Of a stretch of DNA of 42,221 nt, positions 18,088-28,472 are shown piece after piece (within the stretch, counting starts at the first letter, position 1; every line of letters begins with the position of its first letter). A program made the position numbers and the translations under genes. Location: the NCBI GenBank assembly GCA_947427385.1, contig CANEHT010000010.1, forward strand, positions 1 to 42,221, given 5' to 3'. Source of the DNA: an uncultured Clostridia bacterium. Lineage in GTDB: Bacteria > Bacillota > Clostridia > Lachnospirales > CAMVHY01. The notes beneath the pieces are model-generated. The model was given only the letters and a program-made list of their open reading frames with translations, ran no database searches and was not told where the DNA came from.

Positions 18088-20193
18088 TTAAGATTCTTTA
18101 TAAAACAAATTTAACATCAAATTGTGAAAAATTTTAGCGGTTTCAGCTTTAGTCGCAAAATTTTTGGGATAAAATAAATTTGCAGAACCATTAACGATAT
18201 TATTTTTCACAGCCCAATGTAAAGAATTTAATGCATAAAAACTTACTTGATTTATATCGGAAAAATTGAGTTTGTCGTCAAAATTTTGTGCACTGACAAA
18301 ATATTTATGAATGATAAAAATCAATTGTTCGCGTGTAACATTATAATCCAAGAAAAATTGTTGATTAGCATAATTAAAAATTGATGTCAGTTCAGCATAA
18401 AAATTTTTTTCGTTATTAAGTTTTTCCAAAATTCCTATCAAAGTTTTAAAATTTATTGGCTTTGATGGTTCAAAAATATTTGACAAATTATCGTCAAATA
18501 ATTCATGAGCACTTACAAAAGTTATTGCATCATATGCCCAATGATTTTGCGGTACGTCAATAAAATCTTTTTTGTTATTGATAATTTCAATTTTAGTTGG
18601 ATCATTTGGCGGTATATAAATTTTTCCGTTTTTCGCAACAGATCTATAAATAATTTTATGTGTTCCGTCAGTATTTATTTGTACTGCTACGGTTTCAGGA
18701 CGACAAATTTTACATGGCAATTCCGAAACTTCTTTATCGCTATCAGTTTTATTGTTATCATCAGAATTATTTTCTTCATTTTCATCATTTTTTTCATTTG
18801 AATTTGATTCATTAATTTCTTCTTCATCTGAATCTACAATATCGCTTGTAATTTTTCGTATCCATTTTGCATAAACAGTTATATCTTTATCAAAAATTGT
18901 TTCTAATGTAATTTTTTTGCCGCCATTTTTTTCTGTGTACCAACCAAGAAATTTATAGCTATTAAATTTGGCAACAGGTAAAGAATTTAATTTACCATCT
19001 GAATTTGTTTGAGCAAATTCTATGTCACATTTACCACCGTTCGTATCGAAAGTGATTGTGAAAAATTCTTTACGCAAAATGTGAAGTGTAAAATCTTTTG
19101 TAATTGGCGTCTCTTTTTTAAATTCTATATTATTATCATCGACCCAACCTGCAAATGTTGAATCATTTATATCAGGAAAAGTTATATTGTTATCAGAATT
19201 TGAATAGCAAGTTTTAATTTCATTATCGCCATCTTTAAAAATTATTTTGTAAACTTTTTTTGATGCATCTAAAATTGGATAAGGAGTTTGTTGATTGTTC
19301 AATTCTTGTCCCCACGGTGAATCTTCGTCGTTTTGTAAAAGCCAAGCAACTTCACCTGATGCGAATTGCTCAGAAGTTTTGCTTGTAGCGTATGTATCAG
19401 ATATATTGTCGTTCATATAATAACAATTTTGAACAGGAGATTGGTTATTACTATCACCGACAAATGCTCCGACCTTATCTCCATTACAAATTACATCACC
19501 GATATTGTAAGAATTTTTGATGTCAGAATTATTAACACCTGCACAGCCACCACACTTAATATTTCCGGAAACGGAGCCTAAATTGTAACAATTTTGTATA
19601 ACAGCGCCTTCATCATTACAGCCAACAATACCACCAATAATTTGATTACCGCTGATTTCAGCGATATTTTGGCAATTTTGTACAATACCACTTTTATTAT
19701 GTCCGACAATGCCGCCGATGTTAGAACCGGAAGCATTAATTTTTACATTGCTTTGGCAATTTTCTATTGTGCCTAAGTTGTAGCCGACTATTCCCCCAAT
19801 GTTGTTGTCATCAGTGATTTGTCCACTGATTTTAACATTTTTAACTGTTCCGCTGTTATAGCCAAACAAACCTTGTGAATTTGCAGAAGAATTTTCAATT
19901 CGTAAATTTAATATTTCAAATCCGTTGCCGTCAAATGTTCCTAGAAAACTATTTGTTTTTTTATTGCCGATTGGCGTCCAAAGTTCATTATTTATATCGA
20001 TATTAGATGTTAGTAAAAAATATTTTTCGCCGCAATTATTTCCGCCATTTACAGTAGTAGCAAGATTTTCTAAATCAGCAAAATTATTTATGTAAAAAAT
20101 ATTTTCAGGTAAATCATCAGCTTTAATGATTATTTTCGTATTTATCAGAAAAAAATTAAACACAATAAAAATTGCTACAAATTTTTTTAACAT
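18088..20193 (-). CDS. Secreted surface protein with GLUG-type repeats, InlB-type repeats and C-terminal SLH domains
   Basis: A 701-residue extracellular protein of unknown role. The signal peptide covers about 1-25. Residues about 95-265 hold repeated units of the form GGIVGYN-x-GTIENC, i.e. GLUG-like beta-helix repeats. InlB B-repeat-like modules follow (about 320-450, with FDTNGGK and [12 protein letters not shown] and ending VYAKWI), then an acidic Asp/Glu/Asn linker (about 455-495). Three C-terminal SLH-like units (543-592, a degenerate one to about 635, and 644-695: [21 protein letters not shown]) should bind secondary wall polymer or peptidoglycan. Oddly, it lies in a tight string, 15 bp after ATPase subunit D and 17 bp before rplI. 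Adhesin or S-layer-associated functions are possible. Confidence 0.88.
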   Translation of the reverse strand: MLKKFVAIFIVFNFFLINTKIIIKADDLPENIFYINNFADLENLATTVNGGNNCGEKYFLLTSNIDINNELWTPIGNKKTNSFLGTFDGNGFEILNLRIENSSANSQGLFGYNSGTVKNVKISGQITDDNNIGGIVGYNLGTIENCQSNVKINASGSNIGGIVGHNKSGIVQNCQNIAEISGNQIIGGIVGCNDEGAVIQNCYNLGSVSGNIKCGGCAGVNNSDIKNSYNIGDVICNGDKVGAFVGDSNNQSPVQNCYYMNDNISDTYATSKTSEQFASGEVAWLLQNDEDSPWGQELNNQQTPYPILDASKKVYKIIFKDGDNEIKTCYSNSDNNITFPDINDSTFAGWVDDNNIEFKKETPITKDFTLHILRKEFFTITFDTNGGKCDIEFAQTNSDGKLNSLPVAKFNSYKFLGWYTEKNGGKKITLETIFDKDITVYAKWIRKITSDIVDSDEEEINESNSNEKNDENEENNSDDNNKTDSDKEVSELPCKICRPETVAVQINTDGTHKIIYRSVAKNGKIYIPPNDPTKIEIINNKKDFIDVPQNHWAYDAITFVSAHELFDDNLSNIFEPSKPINFKTLIGILEKLNNEKNFYAELTSIFNYANQQFFLDYNVTREQLIFIIHKYFVSAQNFDDKLNFSDINQVSFYALNSLHWAVKNNIVNGSANLFYPKNFATKAETAKIFHNLMLNLFYKES

Positions 20194-20208
20194 GGTTGAA
20201 CCTCCTTA

Positions 20209-20820
20209 TTATTCAGTTTGTTTTTTTATCAATTTTAATCGCGTAAATTCATCACGTTCACGTTCTTCTAAAACATCTTGAATATTTTTAACCAGCAATT
20301 CATATTTTGGTATCGTAATATTTTTTAAAGAATTAGCACGCTTTTGAGTTTTGCGGATGCTAAGCGCCAAACGATATGCCGAATTTTCTATCATTGCCAA
20401 AGTTACAATCAAATCTTTTACTTTATTGAAATTGTAAATAGCTTCATCTAAGGAAGAAGTTGTATTGCCAAATCCATAGCTAGGATAATCCGCCGTTGTA
20501 TTTTCATATGTTACGATAGGAATTTCGACGCCCATAACACTACGACTTTTAATTTTTATCGTATCTTCATATTTAATTCGATGACTAAGTTTTTCGACAT
20601 TACTTATTCCATTTTCAATGTTTGCATTTTGTAAAGCTTTATAAGCTTTTATAAATGCTTCATTAATATCTTTCTGAATTTTTTTAGCGCGCTGGTTCAA
20701 TTCCATTATTTCGCGCGTCAAAACATTTCGTTTTTTGTCAAGTAAACTATATCCTTGCTGTGAAAGATTTAGAGTATTTTTGGCCAAAATTAAATTTCCT
20801 TTGGTAGGATTTAGCTCCAT
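20209..20820 (-). CDS. V/A-type ATPase subunit D
   Basis: Central rotor stalk subunit linking catalytic A3B3 to the membrane ring. The 203 residues have the family signatures: N-terminal LNPTKGNLILAKNTLNLSQQGYSLLDKKRNVL and a C-terminal coiled coil with KTQKRANSLKNITIPKYE. The ATG overlaps the TAA of subunit B (TAATG), so translation is coupled. Last ATPase gene of the string. Confidence 0.95.
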   Translation of the reverse strand: MELNPTKGNLILAKNTLNLSQQGYSLLDKKRNVLTREIMELNQRAKKIQKDINEAFIKAYKALQNANIENGISNVEKLSHRIKYEDTIKIKSRSVMGVEIPIVTYENTTADYPSYGFGNTTSSLDEAIYNFNKVKDLIVTLAMIENSAYRLALSIRKTQKRANSLKNITIPKYELLVKNIQDVLEERERDEFTRLKLIKKQTE

Positions 20821-22199
20821 TAAAATTCACTCTCCGAGGTTGGCCTATAATATTTATCAAGAAATTTTGTATTTATTCGATCGAGTTCATTTCGCGGCAA
20901 TAAACCTATTAATTTCCAACCGAGATCTATTGTTTCAAACATATTTCGATTTTCAAATTCATTTTGTCCCAAATAATATTTTTCAAAATAATTGCCGAAT
21001 GTCATGTAAGCTTTATCCGTTTCACTCAACTCATCTTTACCGATTATGGAAGCTAGAGCGTGCACATCATTTACATGTGCATATGAAGAAAAAATTTGGT
21101 TCGCAAGATCTTGATGATCAGCACGCGTAAATCCTTCACCGATTCCATCTTTCATCAAACGTGAAAGCGATGGCAAAATATTTATTGGCGGATAAATTCC
21201 TTTTTGAAAAAGATTGCGGTTCAAAACAATTTGACCTTCTGTAATATATCCTGTCAAATCAGGAATTGGATGCGTTATATCGTCGTTTGGCATTGTCAAA
21301 ATTGGGATTTGTGTCACGGAACCATCGTGTCCTTTTATAATTCCAGCGCGTTCAAAAATTGCGGCAAGTTCTGAATATAAATATCCCGGGTAACCTTTGC
21401 GGCTTGGGATTTCATTTTTTGCAGAAGAAATTTCGCGCAATGCTTCAGCATACGCAGTCATATCTGTCAAAATTACAAGGATATGCATGTTTTTTTCATA
21501 AGCTAAATATTCTGCAGTAGTAAGCGCTAAGTGTGGCGTAATTAATCGTTCAGCAACAGGATCATTAGCCAAATTTAAAAACATTACGACGCGCTCAATT
21601 GCACCACTTTGTTGAAAAGTTTTTTTAAAATAATCAGCGGTGTCATGTTTTATTCCCATTGCTGCAAAAACTATCGCAAATTTTTGATTTGTTTTGTCTT
21701 TCAATGAAGCTTGACGAACAATTTGTGCAGCAAGTTTGTCATGTGGCAAACCATTGCCTGAAAAAACAGGTAATTTTTGTCCACGAATTAATGTTGTTAG
21801 GCCGTCGATAGCTGAGATTCCAGTTTGAATATAATTTTGTGGATATACGCGTGAGACGGGATTGATAGGACTGCCATTAATATTTCGGCGACAGTCTTCA
21901 TAAATTTCACCGAGTCCGTCAATAGGTTCGCCAATTCCGTTAAATGTACGGCCGAGAATTTCTTCAGATAATTTAATTTCCATTGGCCGTCCGGTAAATT
22001 TTACATGTGTATTATTTAAAGAAAGGTTGTCATTATTACCGAAGACTTGAATAATAGTTTTGTCTTTTTCGATTTGGACAACTTTACCTAATTTTTTTTG
22101 TGCGCCAGATTTTATTTCGACAATTTCATCGTATGCCGCATCTGAATTTTCTAAAATAATAAAGGAACTATTGAGTTGATTGAGACCGATAAATTCCAA
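20820..22199 (-). CDS. V/A-type ATPase subunit B (non-catalytic nucleotide-binding)
   Basis: Regulatory subunit alternating with A in the hexameric head. The 459-residue protein matches bacterial B subunits, with [35 protein letters not shown] in place of a P-loop, as expected for the non-catalytic subunit, and [48 protein letters not shown] further on. Start is TTG at 22199 behind GGAGG. It is 18 bp after subunit A and overlaps D. Confidence 0.96.
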   Translation of the reverse strand: MEFIGLNQLNSSFIILENSDAAYDEIVEIKSGAQKKLGKVVQIEKDKTIIQVFGNNDNLSLNNTHVKFTGRPMEIKLSEEILGRTFNGIGEPIDGLGEIYEDCRRNINGSPINPVSRVYPQNYIQTGISAIDGLTTLIRGQKLPVFSGNGLPHDKLAAQIVRQASLKDKTNQKFAIVFAAMGIKHDTADYFKKTFQQSGAIERVVMFLNLANDPVAERLITPHLALTTAEYLAYEKNMHILVILTDMTAYAEALREISSAKNEIPSRKGYPGYLYSELAAIFERAGIIKGHDGSVTQIPILTMPNDDITHPIPDLTGYITEGQIVLNRNLFQKGIYPPINILPSLSRLMKDGIGEGFTRADHQDLANQIFSSYAHVNDVHALASIIGKDELSETDKAYMTFGNYFEKYYLGQNEFENRNMFETIDLGWKLIGLLPRNELDRINTKFLDKYYRPTSESEF

Positions 22200-22217
22200 A
22201 ATAAATTCCTCCGTAAG

Positions 22218-23972
22218 CTAGGATTTTTGACATTGCTCATAAAAATTATCGATTGCCGCAAAATATTCATCAAGTTTTTGTAGATTATCATTTGGAACAT
22301 CGTACTTAATTGAAATAATTTTATCAAAGATACCTGACGATTTTAGGATACGAACAGGGATTCCATGCGCGACAAGTAATTTTGATTTTTCATAGAGGTA
22401 GAGAATAATTTCAAGCATTTTCATTTGCTTTTCAAGCGTTACATAAGTGTCAAAAGAGTGGTAAGCATTTTGCTGTAAAAATCCCACACGAATAACTTTT
22501 GATATCTCCAAAATTAATTTTTGATTATCCGGCAAAATATCAGCGCCAATTAATTTTACAATTTCCATCAATTCATTTTCTTCATTCAAAATTTTTGTTA
22601 TTGCGGCACGATTTGCCATAAATTCTTTACCTAAATTTTTTTCATACCAATCTGCTAAATCATCAAGATATTCCGTATAACTTGTAAGCCATTGAATAGC
22701 GGGGAAATGTCTGGCATAAGCAAGACTACGATCCAAAGTCCAAAAACATCTTACAAATCTTTTTGTATTTTGCGTAACGGGTTCCGATAAATCTCCGCCT
22801 TGTGGCGAAACTGCACCAATTATTGTAATGGAACCTTCACTGCCGTTTAAATTTTCAACATATCCCGCACGTTCGTAAAATTCCGCCAACCTTGAAGCTA
22901 AATATGCAGGGAAACCTTCTTCAGCTGGAATTTCTTCTAATCGTCCGGATAATTCACGTAAAGCTTCCGCCCAACGTGATGTTGAGTCAGCCATAATTGC
23001 AACGTGATAACCCATGTCGCGATAATATTCAGCAATCGTAATTCCTGTATAGATACTTGCTTCGCGCGCGGCAACCGGCATATTGGAAGTATTGGCAATT
23101 AAAATTGTACGATCCATGAGTGGAAATCCTGAACGCGGATCTTTAAGTTCTGAAAAATCGTAAAGAACTTGTGTCATTTCATTGCCACGTTCACCGCAAC
23201 CGATATAAACAATAATATCGGCATCTGACCATTTTGCAAGTTGATGTTGCGTCATGGTTTTACCGGTACCAAAACCGCCAGGAATTGCCGCAATTCCACC
23301 TTTTGCAATCGGAAAAAGTGTATCAATAATTCTTTGGCCGGTAATGAGTGGACGAGTTACGGATTTTTTTTGAGATACAGGTCGTGGAATTTTTATCGGC
23401 CAAGTTTGTAGCATAGTTATGTCAAATTCTTTACCATTTTCATTTTCAACGACAGCCAAAATTTTTTTTGCGTTGTAATTTCCATCGGGGACGATTTCAA
23501 TGATTTTGCCACTTATTTCGTGACCAACCATGATTTTATTTACGATAAAATTTGATTCATGGACGTGAGCGATAATGTCGCCGGATTTAACGAAATCGCC
23601 AATTTTGGCAATAATTTTTGTGGGCCATAATTTTTCTTCGTCCAAACTTGAAACATGTAAGCCGGGTGAAATGAAAGCGCCGGAAATTTTTTCAATAGAG
23701 AATAGTGGACGCTCTATGCCATCAAAAATATTTCCGATAATTCCGGGGCCAAGTGTAATTGATAAAGGTCGACCGGTTGGATAAATTTTGTCGTAAAGTT
23801 TTAAATCGGTAGCGTCTTCAAAAATTTGTACAACGGCTTCTGATTTATTAATTTTTATGACTTCGCCGATTAATTTTTTAGGGCCGACCATAACCATTTC
23901 GGAAACGTGGAAGTTATCATAGCCACTGACAGTCAAGACAGTTGAATTAATTTTGGTAATAAAACCTGACAT
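22218..23972 (-). CDS. V/A-type ATPase catalytic subunit A
   Basis: Catalytic ATP-binding subunit. The 584-residue protein has the N-terminal beta barrel, the bulge (non-homologous) region around 110-190 that separates A from B and F1 beta subunits, Walker A GGFGTGKT (232-239), Walker B and the conserved [15 protein letters not shown]. The ATG at 23972 follows GGAGG. Full length, no oddity. Whether the enzyme makes ATP or pumps ions cannot be told from this subunit. Confidence 0.97.
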   Translation of the reverse strand: MSGFITKINSTVLTVSGYDNFHVSEMVMVGPKKLIGEVIKINKSEAVVQIFEDATDLKLYDKIYPTGRPLSITLGPGIIGNIFDGIERPLFSIEKISGAFISPGLHVSSLDEEKLWPTKIIAKIGDFVKSGDIIAHVHESNFIVNKIMVGHEISGKIIEIVPDGNYNAKKILAVVENENGKEFDITMLQTWPIKIPRPVSQKKSVTRPLITGQRIIDTLFPIAKGGIAAIPGGFGTGKTMTQHQLAKWSDADIIVYIGCGERGNEMTQVLYDFSELKDPRSGFPLMDRTILIANTSNMPVAAREASIYTGITIAEYYRDMGYHVAIMADSTSRWAEALRELSGRLEEIPAEEGFPAYLASRLAEFYERAGYVENLNGSEGSITIIGAVSPQGGDLSEPVTQNTKRFVRCFWTLDRSLAYARHFPAIQWLTSYTEYLDDLADWYEKNLGKEFMANRAAITKILNEENELMEIVKLIGADILPDNQKLILEISKVIRVGFLQQNAYHSFDTYVTLEKQMKMLEIILYLYEKSKLLVAHGIPVRILKSSGIFDKIISIKYDVPNDNLQKLDEYFAAIDNFYEQCQKS

Positions 23973-23983
23973 ATAAATGCCTC

Positions 23984-24553
23984 CTAAAAGTTAGGTAATT
24001 TGAATATATTAAAATTTTGTTTGACATTTTCGAGCTTAGAAAGTAAAGAGTTATCGACAACAATTTTTGAATCATGCAAATAAATTTTGACACCGCCGAT
24101 AAAATCTTCATCGCTTTTAAAAAATTTTAGCGTAAAATTATTTTTTATAAAGGCAAGTAAATTTTCATCGAACTTGGAAATTTCAACGAGTAAATTATTA
24201 TCAATTTTTTCGAGTTTAGTTTTCATAAATTGAATATATTCTGGAGTCAAAACAAAATCGTGTAGCATTTTTTCAGATTCATCAAACAATTCCGTTTTCA
24301 ATTGATTTCTGAGTGCAAAAAGATTTTTACGTGCGATAGCAGATTCATTTGATATAGATTGATTCAAACGTTGATTTAAAATTAATTTTTCAGAACTTAT
24401 TTTTTTCTCAGCATCATGACAAAAATTTTGGAAAGCATCGTCAAAATTCTTTTTAATTTTATTTCTCATATCCGTAAATATTTCAGATTTTTGTTTTTGT
24501 GCTTCGTCAGTAATAGCTTTGTAAAAGCCGGATAATTTTTGCTGTATATCCAT
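23984..24553 (-). CDS. V/A-type ATPase subunit E (peripheral stalk)
   Basis: Stator stalk subunit. The 189 residues form a long charged N-terminal helix (about 1-95) and a small C-terminal alpha/beta domain with IGGVKIYLHDSKIVVDNSL, the family signature. The ATG at 24553 follows AAAGGTGAG. A GTG nine bases upstream overlaps that ribosome site and is rejected. Position directly before A in the operon supports the call. Confidence 0.88.
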   Translation of the reverse strand: MDIQQKLSGFYKAITDEAQKQKSEIFTDMRNKIKKNFDDAFQNFCHDAEKKISSEKLILNQRLNQSISNESAIARKNLFALRNQLKTELFDESEKMLHDFVLTPEYIQFMKTKLEKIDNNLLVEISKFDENLLAFIKNNFTLKFFKSDEDFIGGVKIYLHDSKIVVDNSLLSKLENVKQNFNIFKLPNF

Positions 24554-24564
24554 TTTTCTCACCT

Positions 24565-24873
24565 TTAAAGTTTTATGCCGATAGCTTCTTTTATGTAAGA
24601 AGTAATGAATTCTTTACCCTTAATTGTTCCGTGACGGTCAGGTATTTCTACCACCAACGGAATATTTTTTGTAAGCTTTATTTCGTCAAGTAAGTTTGAA
24701 AATTTTTGTGCCTGTTTCTCCATTACTAAAAGGATTCCAATTTCATGATTGTCTAAAACTTTTTGCAAAGCAGATTGGAATTCATTTTCTTCATGAACAA
24801 CAACACCTTCAACGCCAACTAAACGAAAGCCCGTCAAGGTGTCGATATTATCGCTTATTAAAAACATTTTCAT
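24565..24873 (-). CDS. V/A-type ATPase subunit F
   Basis: Small central-stalk regulator. The protein begins MKMFLISDNIDTLTGFRLVGVEG, the conserved Rossmann-like start of subunit F, continues with IGILLVMEKQAQ and IPLVVEIPDRHG, and is 102 residues long, as expected. An open frame extends upstream to 24945 but that part lies within subunit K; the ATG at 24873 begins one base after the K stop. The ribosome site is weak (GGAT), so translation is probably coupled to K. Confidence 0.92.
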   Translation of the reverse strand: MKMFLISDNIDTLTGFRLVGVEGVVVHEENEFQSALQKVLDNHEIGILLVMEKQAQKFSNLLDEIKLTKNIPLVVEIPDRHGTIKGKEFITSYIKEAIGIKL

Positions 24874-24874
24874 T

Positions 24875-25288
24875 TTAAATCCGGCCCAAGATTGTAAAAG
24901 AGATAAGAAGTCCGTATATAGCAATACCTTCAGAGAGAGCAACAAATATCAAAGTTTTACCCATTATCGATTCATTTTCACTTATTGCACCCAAGGCCGA
25001 AGAAGCGGCGGAGCCGGTAGCAATTCCAGCACCGATAGTTGACAAACCAGTTACTAAAGCAGCGGCGAAGAATCCCATACCGCGTGAAAATGAATCAACG
25101 GCTTGAGTTGTTTCGGCAGCAGATACATTTTTGAAAAGTAAAAATGTGCTTACAAAAATTATTCCGAAAAACGAAATTATGTTTAATGCTAAATTACGTT
25201 TAAAATTGGTGACAGTTTTTTCGCCGCGATAAAAAATATAAAATGGCAAAACAATGCTTAAAGCTAACAAAAGAAAGCAACAGTACAT
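24875..25288 (-). CDS. V/A-type ATPase proteolipid subunit K with extra N-terminal hairpin
   Basis: Forms the rotor ring that carries H+ or Na+. In 137 residues the first two hydrophobic segments (about 1-20 and 33-52) are unlike a c-subunit hairpin and end at a VSAAE sequence resembling a signal peptidase site. Residues about 66-137 are one classic proteolipid hairpin: a glycine-rich helix (GLSTIGAGIATGSAASSALGAISENES) and a helix with the ion-binding Glu120 in VALSEGIAIYGLLISF. It therefore resembles the single-hairpin subunit of Thermus more than the four-helix 156-residue NtpK of Enterococcus. The ATG follows GGAGG. Confidence 0.9.
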   Translation of the reverse strand: MYCCFLLLALSIVLPFYIFYRGEKTVTNFKRNLALNIISFFGIIFVSTFLLFKNVSAAETTQAVDSFSRGMGFFAAALVTGLSTIGAGIATGSAASSALGAISENESIMGKTLIFVALSEGIAIYGLLISFTILGRI

Positions 25289-25302
25289 AAAAATTCCTCC
25301 AA

Positions 25303-27063
25303 TTAATTATTTTGTTCGCGGCCGGTTCCTTTGAAGAATCGCCCAAACATTTCATAAAACTCCAACCGTAAAGCTTGAATACCGACGATTAAACCTTCGA
25401 GCACGATAACGAGAAGATTACCAAAAAAAACTATTGGCCAATTATATGAACCAGATTTTGTTTGTGCCAAAAGCATAACAACATTCATCATGCCGGCGTG
25501 GCTTAGCGCAAAAGCTCCGACTCTTATAAATGAAACGGTATTTGTAAAATAAGTCAGAACCGTTTCAAATAATTCGATTAAAGTTTCAAGTAAAAATAAA
25601 AAAATGTTGTTACCAAAAATTTTTTTTTCACCGCGCAAAAATTTTTTTATGGGATTAGCAAAAGCAATAAAAATTAAATTTACGATAGCGATGTAAAATA
25701 AAATTGAAGACAGCCAAAAATTTTTATTTGTGAAAGCAGAAACGGCCAAAACAATTACGGAAACATAAAATGAAATTCCGCATATGCCATTTGGATTAAA
25801 GAACATTCCGGCATAATCTTTGACTTTTTCGCAATTAATCAAGTTAAACAACATAGACAAAAGTATCAAAAAAATTCCGGTGCCGACGGAAAAAAACAAA
25901 ATGAAAGTAATATTGTCAGAAGGTTTGAGCCAGATTGCCGGCAATAATTCTTCAAATCCAAAAACGCTTCCATAAAGTGCGCCAAAAATCATTGACGATA
26001 TACCCAAGATTGAAATAATTTTAAATAGTGGACTTTTTTTCAAAAAGCTTAATAAAATTCCCATTATAAACAAAACGAAACCTTGTCCAATATCGCCAAA
26101 CATTAACCCAAATAAAATTGTGTAAGTTATCGCCAAAAATGGAGTTGGATCAATTTCGCGATAATCTGGAAGTCCATACATCTTTACAAAAAATTCAAAC
26201 GGTCTGAATAAAAAATTATTTTTAAGTAAAACGGGCGGATCTTTTTGCGTATTTTTATCGACTATCAACATAACAGAGTCATCATTTTTGATTTCGTTGT
26301 TTAGCAAAGTCAAAGATTTTTTACTAATCCAACCTTTAAATACGAAAAAATTTTCATTTAAATCAATACAAAATTTTTTTAAGTCATGTTTTTTTTGTGC
26401 AAAATTTGTTTTTTGAGTTTCAGGCAATAAATTATTTTTTTTGAGTTCAGCTTTCAAATCAGATAATTTTTTTTCAAGTTCGTTTAAAACTTTTGACATG
26501 CTACCGGATAATTTTAAACCATTTATTTCAAATGGAAGATCTATTGTTTCAAAATTTAGCGCTGAGAAAATATTATCAACATCTTTTGCATGACCGGCAT
26601 AAGTAAAATATGCGCACCAAATAAAATTTTCATCAATTTCACTTTCAAACAAGAAAATATCTTTTTCATCGTAGAGAAATGTTTGATATTGTTTGTAATT
26701 ATTTAATGGCATGAAACCAAATTTATAATGTATAAATTTAAATTCAGCGAGTTGTGAATAATCGAAGTCGAAATTTTTAAAATGCCGCAAGTTATTCAAC
26801 AAAGTTTTTAAGTTTTCATATTCATTTTGTAAATTACTAGCGATTTCATTTGTTTTGGTTTCATTTAAAATTTCGGGAGTATTATCATTTTTATCATGTA
26901 AAAGTTTTTCGGCACGCTTACACAAAACAAAATTACTGCTTTTATTAAAAATAGAATTTTCGGGTTCAGGGTACATATTAAATTTCAGGATATAATTTTC
27001 GATAACGTCGTCAATATTTTTTATATAGCCGACGAAATCGATAAAAAACATTTTTTCAATCAT
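25303..27063 (-). CDS. V/A-type ATPase subunit I (membrane stator, a-subunit homologue)
   Basis: Forms the ion half-channels against the proteolipid ring. The 586-residue protein has a soluble, partly coiled-coil N-terminal half (1-300) and a C-terminal half with about seven membrane segments. Family motifs include MFGDIGQGFVLF, a GALYGSVFGFEE loop, and TVSFIRVGAFALSHAGMMNVV, in which the Arg is the essential channel residue. It is slightly shorter than many homologues (about 640), mostly in the N-terminal part. Three bases separate it from the upstream C gene. Confidence 0.95.
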   Translation of the reverse strand: MIEKMFFIDFVGYIKNIDDVIENYILKFNMYPEPENSIFNKSSNFVLCKRAEKLLHDKNDNTPEILNETKTNEIASNLQNEYENLKTLLNNLRHFKNFDFDYSQLAEFKFIHYKFGFMPLNNYKQYQTFLYDEKDIFLFESEIDENFIWCAYFTYAGHAKDVDNIFSALNFETIDLPFEINGLKLSGSMSKVLNELEKKLSDLKAELKKNNLLPETQKTNFAQKKHDLKKFCIDLNENFFVFKGWISKKSLTLLNNEIKNDDSVMLIVDKNTQKDPPVLLKNNFLFRPFEFFVKMYGLPDYREIDPTPFLAITYTILFGLMFGDIGQGFVLFIMGILLSFLKKSPLFKIISILGISSMIFGALYGSVFGFEELLPAIWLKPSDNITFILFFSVGTGIFLILLSMLFNLINCEKVKDYAGMFFNPNGICGISFYVSVIVLAVSAFTNKNFWLSSILFYIAIVNLIFIAFANPIKKFLRGEKKIFGNNIFLFLLETLIELFETVLTYFTNTVSFIRVGAFALSHAGMMNVVMLLAQTKSGSYNWPIVFFGNLLVIVLEGLIVGIQALRLEFYEMFGRFFKGTGREQNN

Positions 27064-27065
27064 TT

Positions 27066-28100
27066 TTATGCCTCTTTTATATAAATATATTTTAAAATTT
27101 CCTTTTCAGGCAATAAATAGCGAACACCTTCGATAATTGAAGTAATATTACTGAGTTCGAGCTGTTTCAAATATAAAAGATACATAATGCCAGAAATATT
27201 ATTGCTGCCACGCAAATAAAATTTGTAATATTCATTTGATAAACAAATATAAGTAATTCGCTCAATTTTTAAATTCTCATTGGTAGCAAATAATTTTCCA
27301 TAATAAGTTTTGTATAAAACTTTTTTTAATTCGTCAATTGTATTTGATTTAATCATATGAGAAATTTCTGTCGAGTTTAATTTGCATTTGTTCGGTATTA
27401 AGTAAGAAAATATTGATGCTGAATCAAAATTGTAATATTTTTTGATACGGTATATCAGATTTATGTTTGTCAAATCATTTTTTATTCCCTGTATTCTGTC
27501 CAAAATTTTTTTATCTTCACCATGTACATATTTCCTCTGAAGTTTTTGCAGATATGAATAATAATATAAATCCAATTCTATTTCAAGTTTGAATAAGCTG
27601 TGGAATTGATTATAAGTTTCGTAAAGTAAATTATAAAATTTTGTGCCTTTAAGATTATTGATAAATTCGTCGATAGATGATGAAGCGGCAAGTTTTTTCG
27701 TATTGATATTTAATTTGTTGCCGAGTAAAAAATTTAATTCATATAACGCGTATTTTATATCTTTTTTGTCATAAATCATACTTAAAATTGATTTTAAAAT
27801 ATTAATTTCGTTGCGCATGAAAAATGCACTCAGATATTTTTTTAATTTAAAATCGGGAACAAAATTATAAATATGTTTGAAATCATCCATCAGTGGCAAA
27901 GTAAGATTGTTCTCAATATTTCCACGATGCAAATTGTTTTCATTTAAATTGACGACAATTTTTTTATACGTATGAAAATTTTTGAGCTTAGTAAAAATTT
28001 CGGGAACACTTTTAGATTTAGCGAGTTCATGATAATCGGAATAAGTAAGTAAGCGGCTTTTCATAGCTTTAATTTTAGAATTAACGGCGCGATAATCCAT
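27066..28100 (-). CDS. V/A-type ATPase subunit C
   Basis: Socket subunit joining the central stalk to the proteolipid ring. The 344-residue, mostly helical protein begins MDYRAVNSKIKAMKSRLLTYSDYHELAKSKSVPEIFTKLKN, typical of archaeal-type C (AC39 family), and carries NLINLIYRIKKYYN-like repeats internally. The ATG at 28100 follows GGAGG; an upstream start at 28121 would overlap subunit H and is rejected. Here C precedes I, whereas in the E. hirae-type order it lies after K and E. Confidence 0.88.
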   Translation of the reverse strand: MDYRAVNSKIKAMKSRLLTYSDYHELAKSKSVPEIFTKLKNFHTYKKIVVNLNENNLHRGNIENNLTLPLMDDFKHIYNFVPDFKLKKYLSAFFMRNEINILKSILSMIYDKKDIKYALYELNFLLGNKLNINTKKLAASSSIDEFINNLKGTKFYNLLYETYNQFHSLFKLEIELDLYYYSYLQKLQRKYVHGEDKKILDRIQGIKNDLTNINLIYRIKKYYNFDSASIFSYLIPNKCKLNSTEISHMIKSNTIDELKKVLYKTYYGKLFATNENLKIERITYICLSNEYYKFYLRGSNNISGIMYLLYLKQLELSNITSIIEGVRYLLPEKEILKYIYIKEA

Positions 28101-28102
28101 TA

Positions 28103-28414
28103 TTAATCCTCCAGACAGCAATTAAAAATATTTTCGAGCCATTCATTTTTTTTATTTGTAAAATCATTTTTCATTTGTATTGCAAAATTATTTGCGTCAG
28201 ATTTAATTTTTTCAACTTGTTGATTTTGTAATGACAAATTTTTTTTAGCTATCGAATTAATTTCAAAATCTGCAAGCTCATCAATTTTTTGTTTTAATTC
28301 TGCCAAAATAAGTTCATCAATTTGAATGAGTAAATCTTTATTTTTTTGTGCGTCCGTTAAAATTTTATTTGCTCTTTTTTCTATCGCTATTAATTCATCG
28401 ATGACGTTTATCAT
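28103..28414 (-). CDS. V/A-type ATPase subunit G/H (peripheral stalk)
   Basis: A 103-residue, entirely helical, charged protein: MINVIDELIAIEKRANKILTDAQK then a Lys/Glu/Gln-rich coiled coil, as in the small stalk subunit that pairs with E. Weak sequence conservation; first position in the ATPase operon supports the call. The ATG at 28414 follows GAGGTGA. A GTG nine bases upstream overlaps the ribosome site. Confidence 0.78.
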   Translation of the reverse strand: MINVIDELIAIEKRANKILTDAQKNKDLLIQIDELILAELKQKIDELADFEINSIAKKNLSLQNQQVEKIKSDANNFAIQMKNDFTNKKNEWLENIFNCCLED

Positions 28415-28440
28415 TTTCTTCACCTCACTATTAGTTGAAA

Positions 28441-28469
28441 ATTATATATTAATTTTGTGATGAAATCTA
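28441..28469 (-). promoter_or_regulatory. Possible promoter of the ATPase operon
   Basis: Minus strand: TAGATT (28469-28464), a 17-bp spacer and consensus TATAAT (28446-28441). The -35 box is poor. No terminator separates this site from the exporter gene upstream, so read-through is also possible. Confidence 0.4.
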
Positions 28470-28472
28470 TTT

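Noticed and set aside
20735..21130. A 131-codon plus-strand open frame
   Set aside because: Shadow of ATPase subunits D and B; composition (many His, Phe, Cys) is not coding-like.
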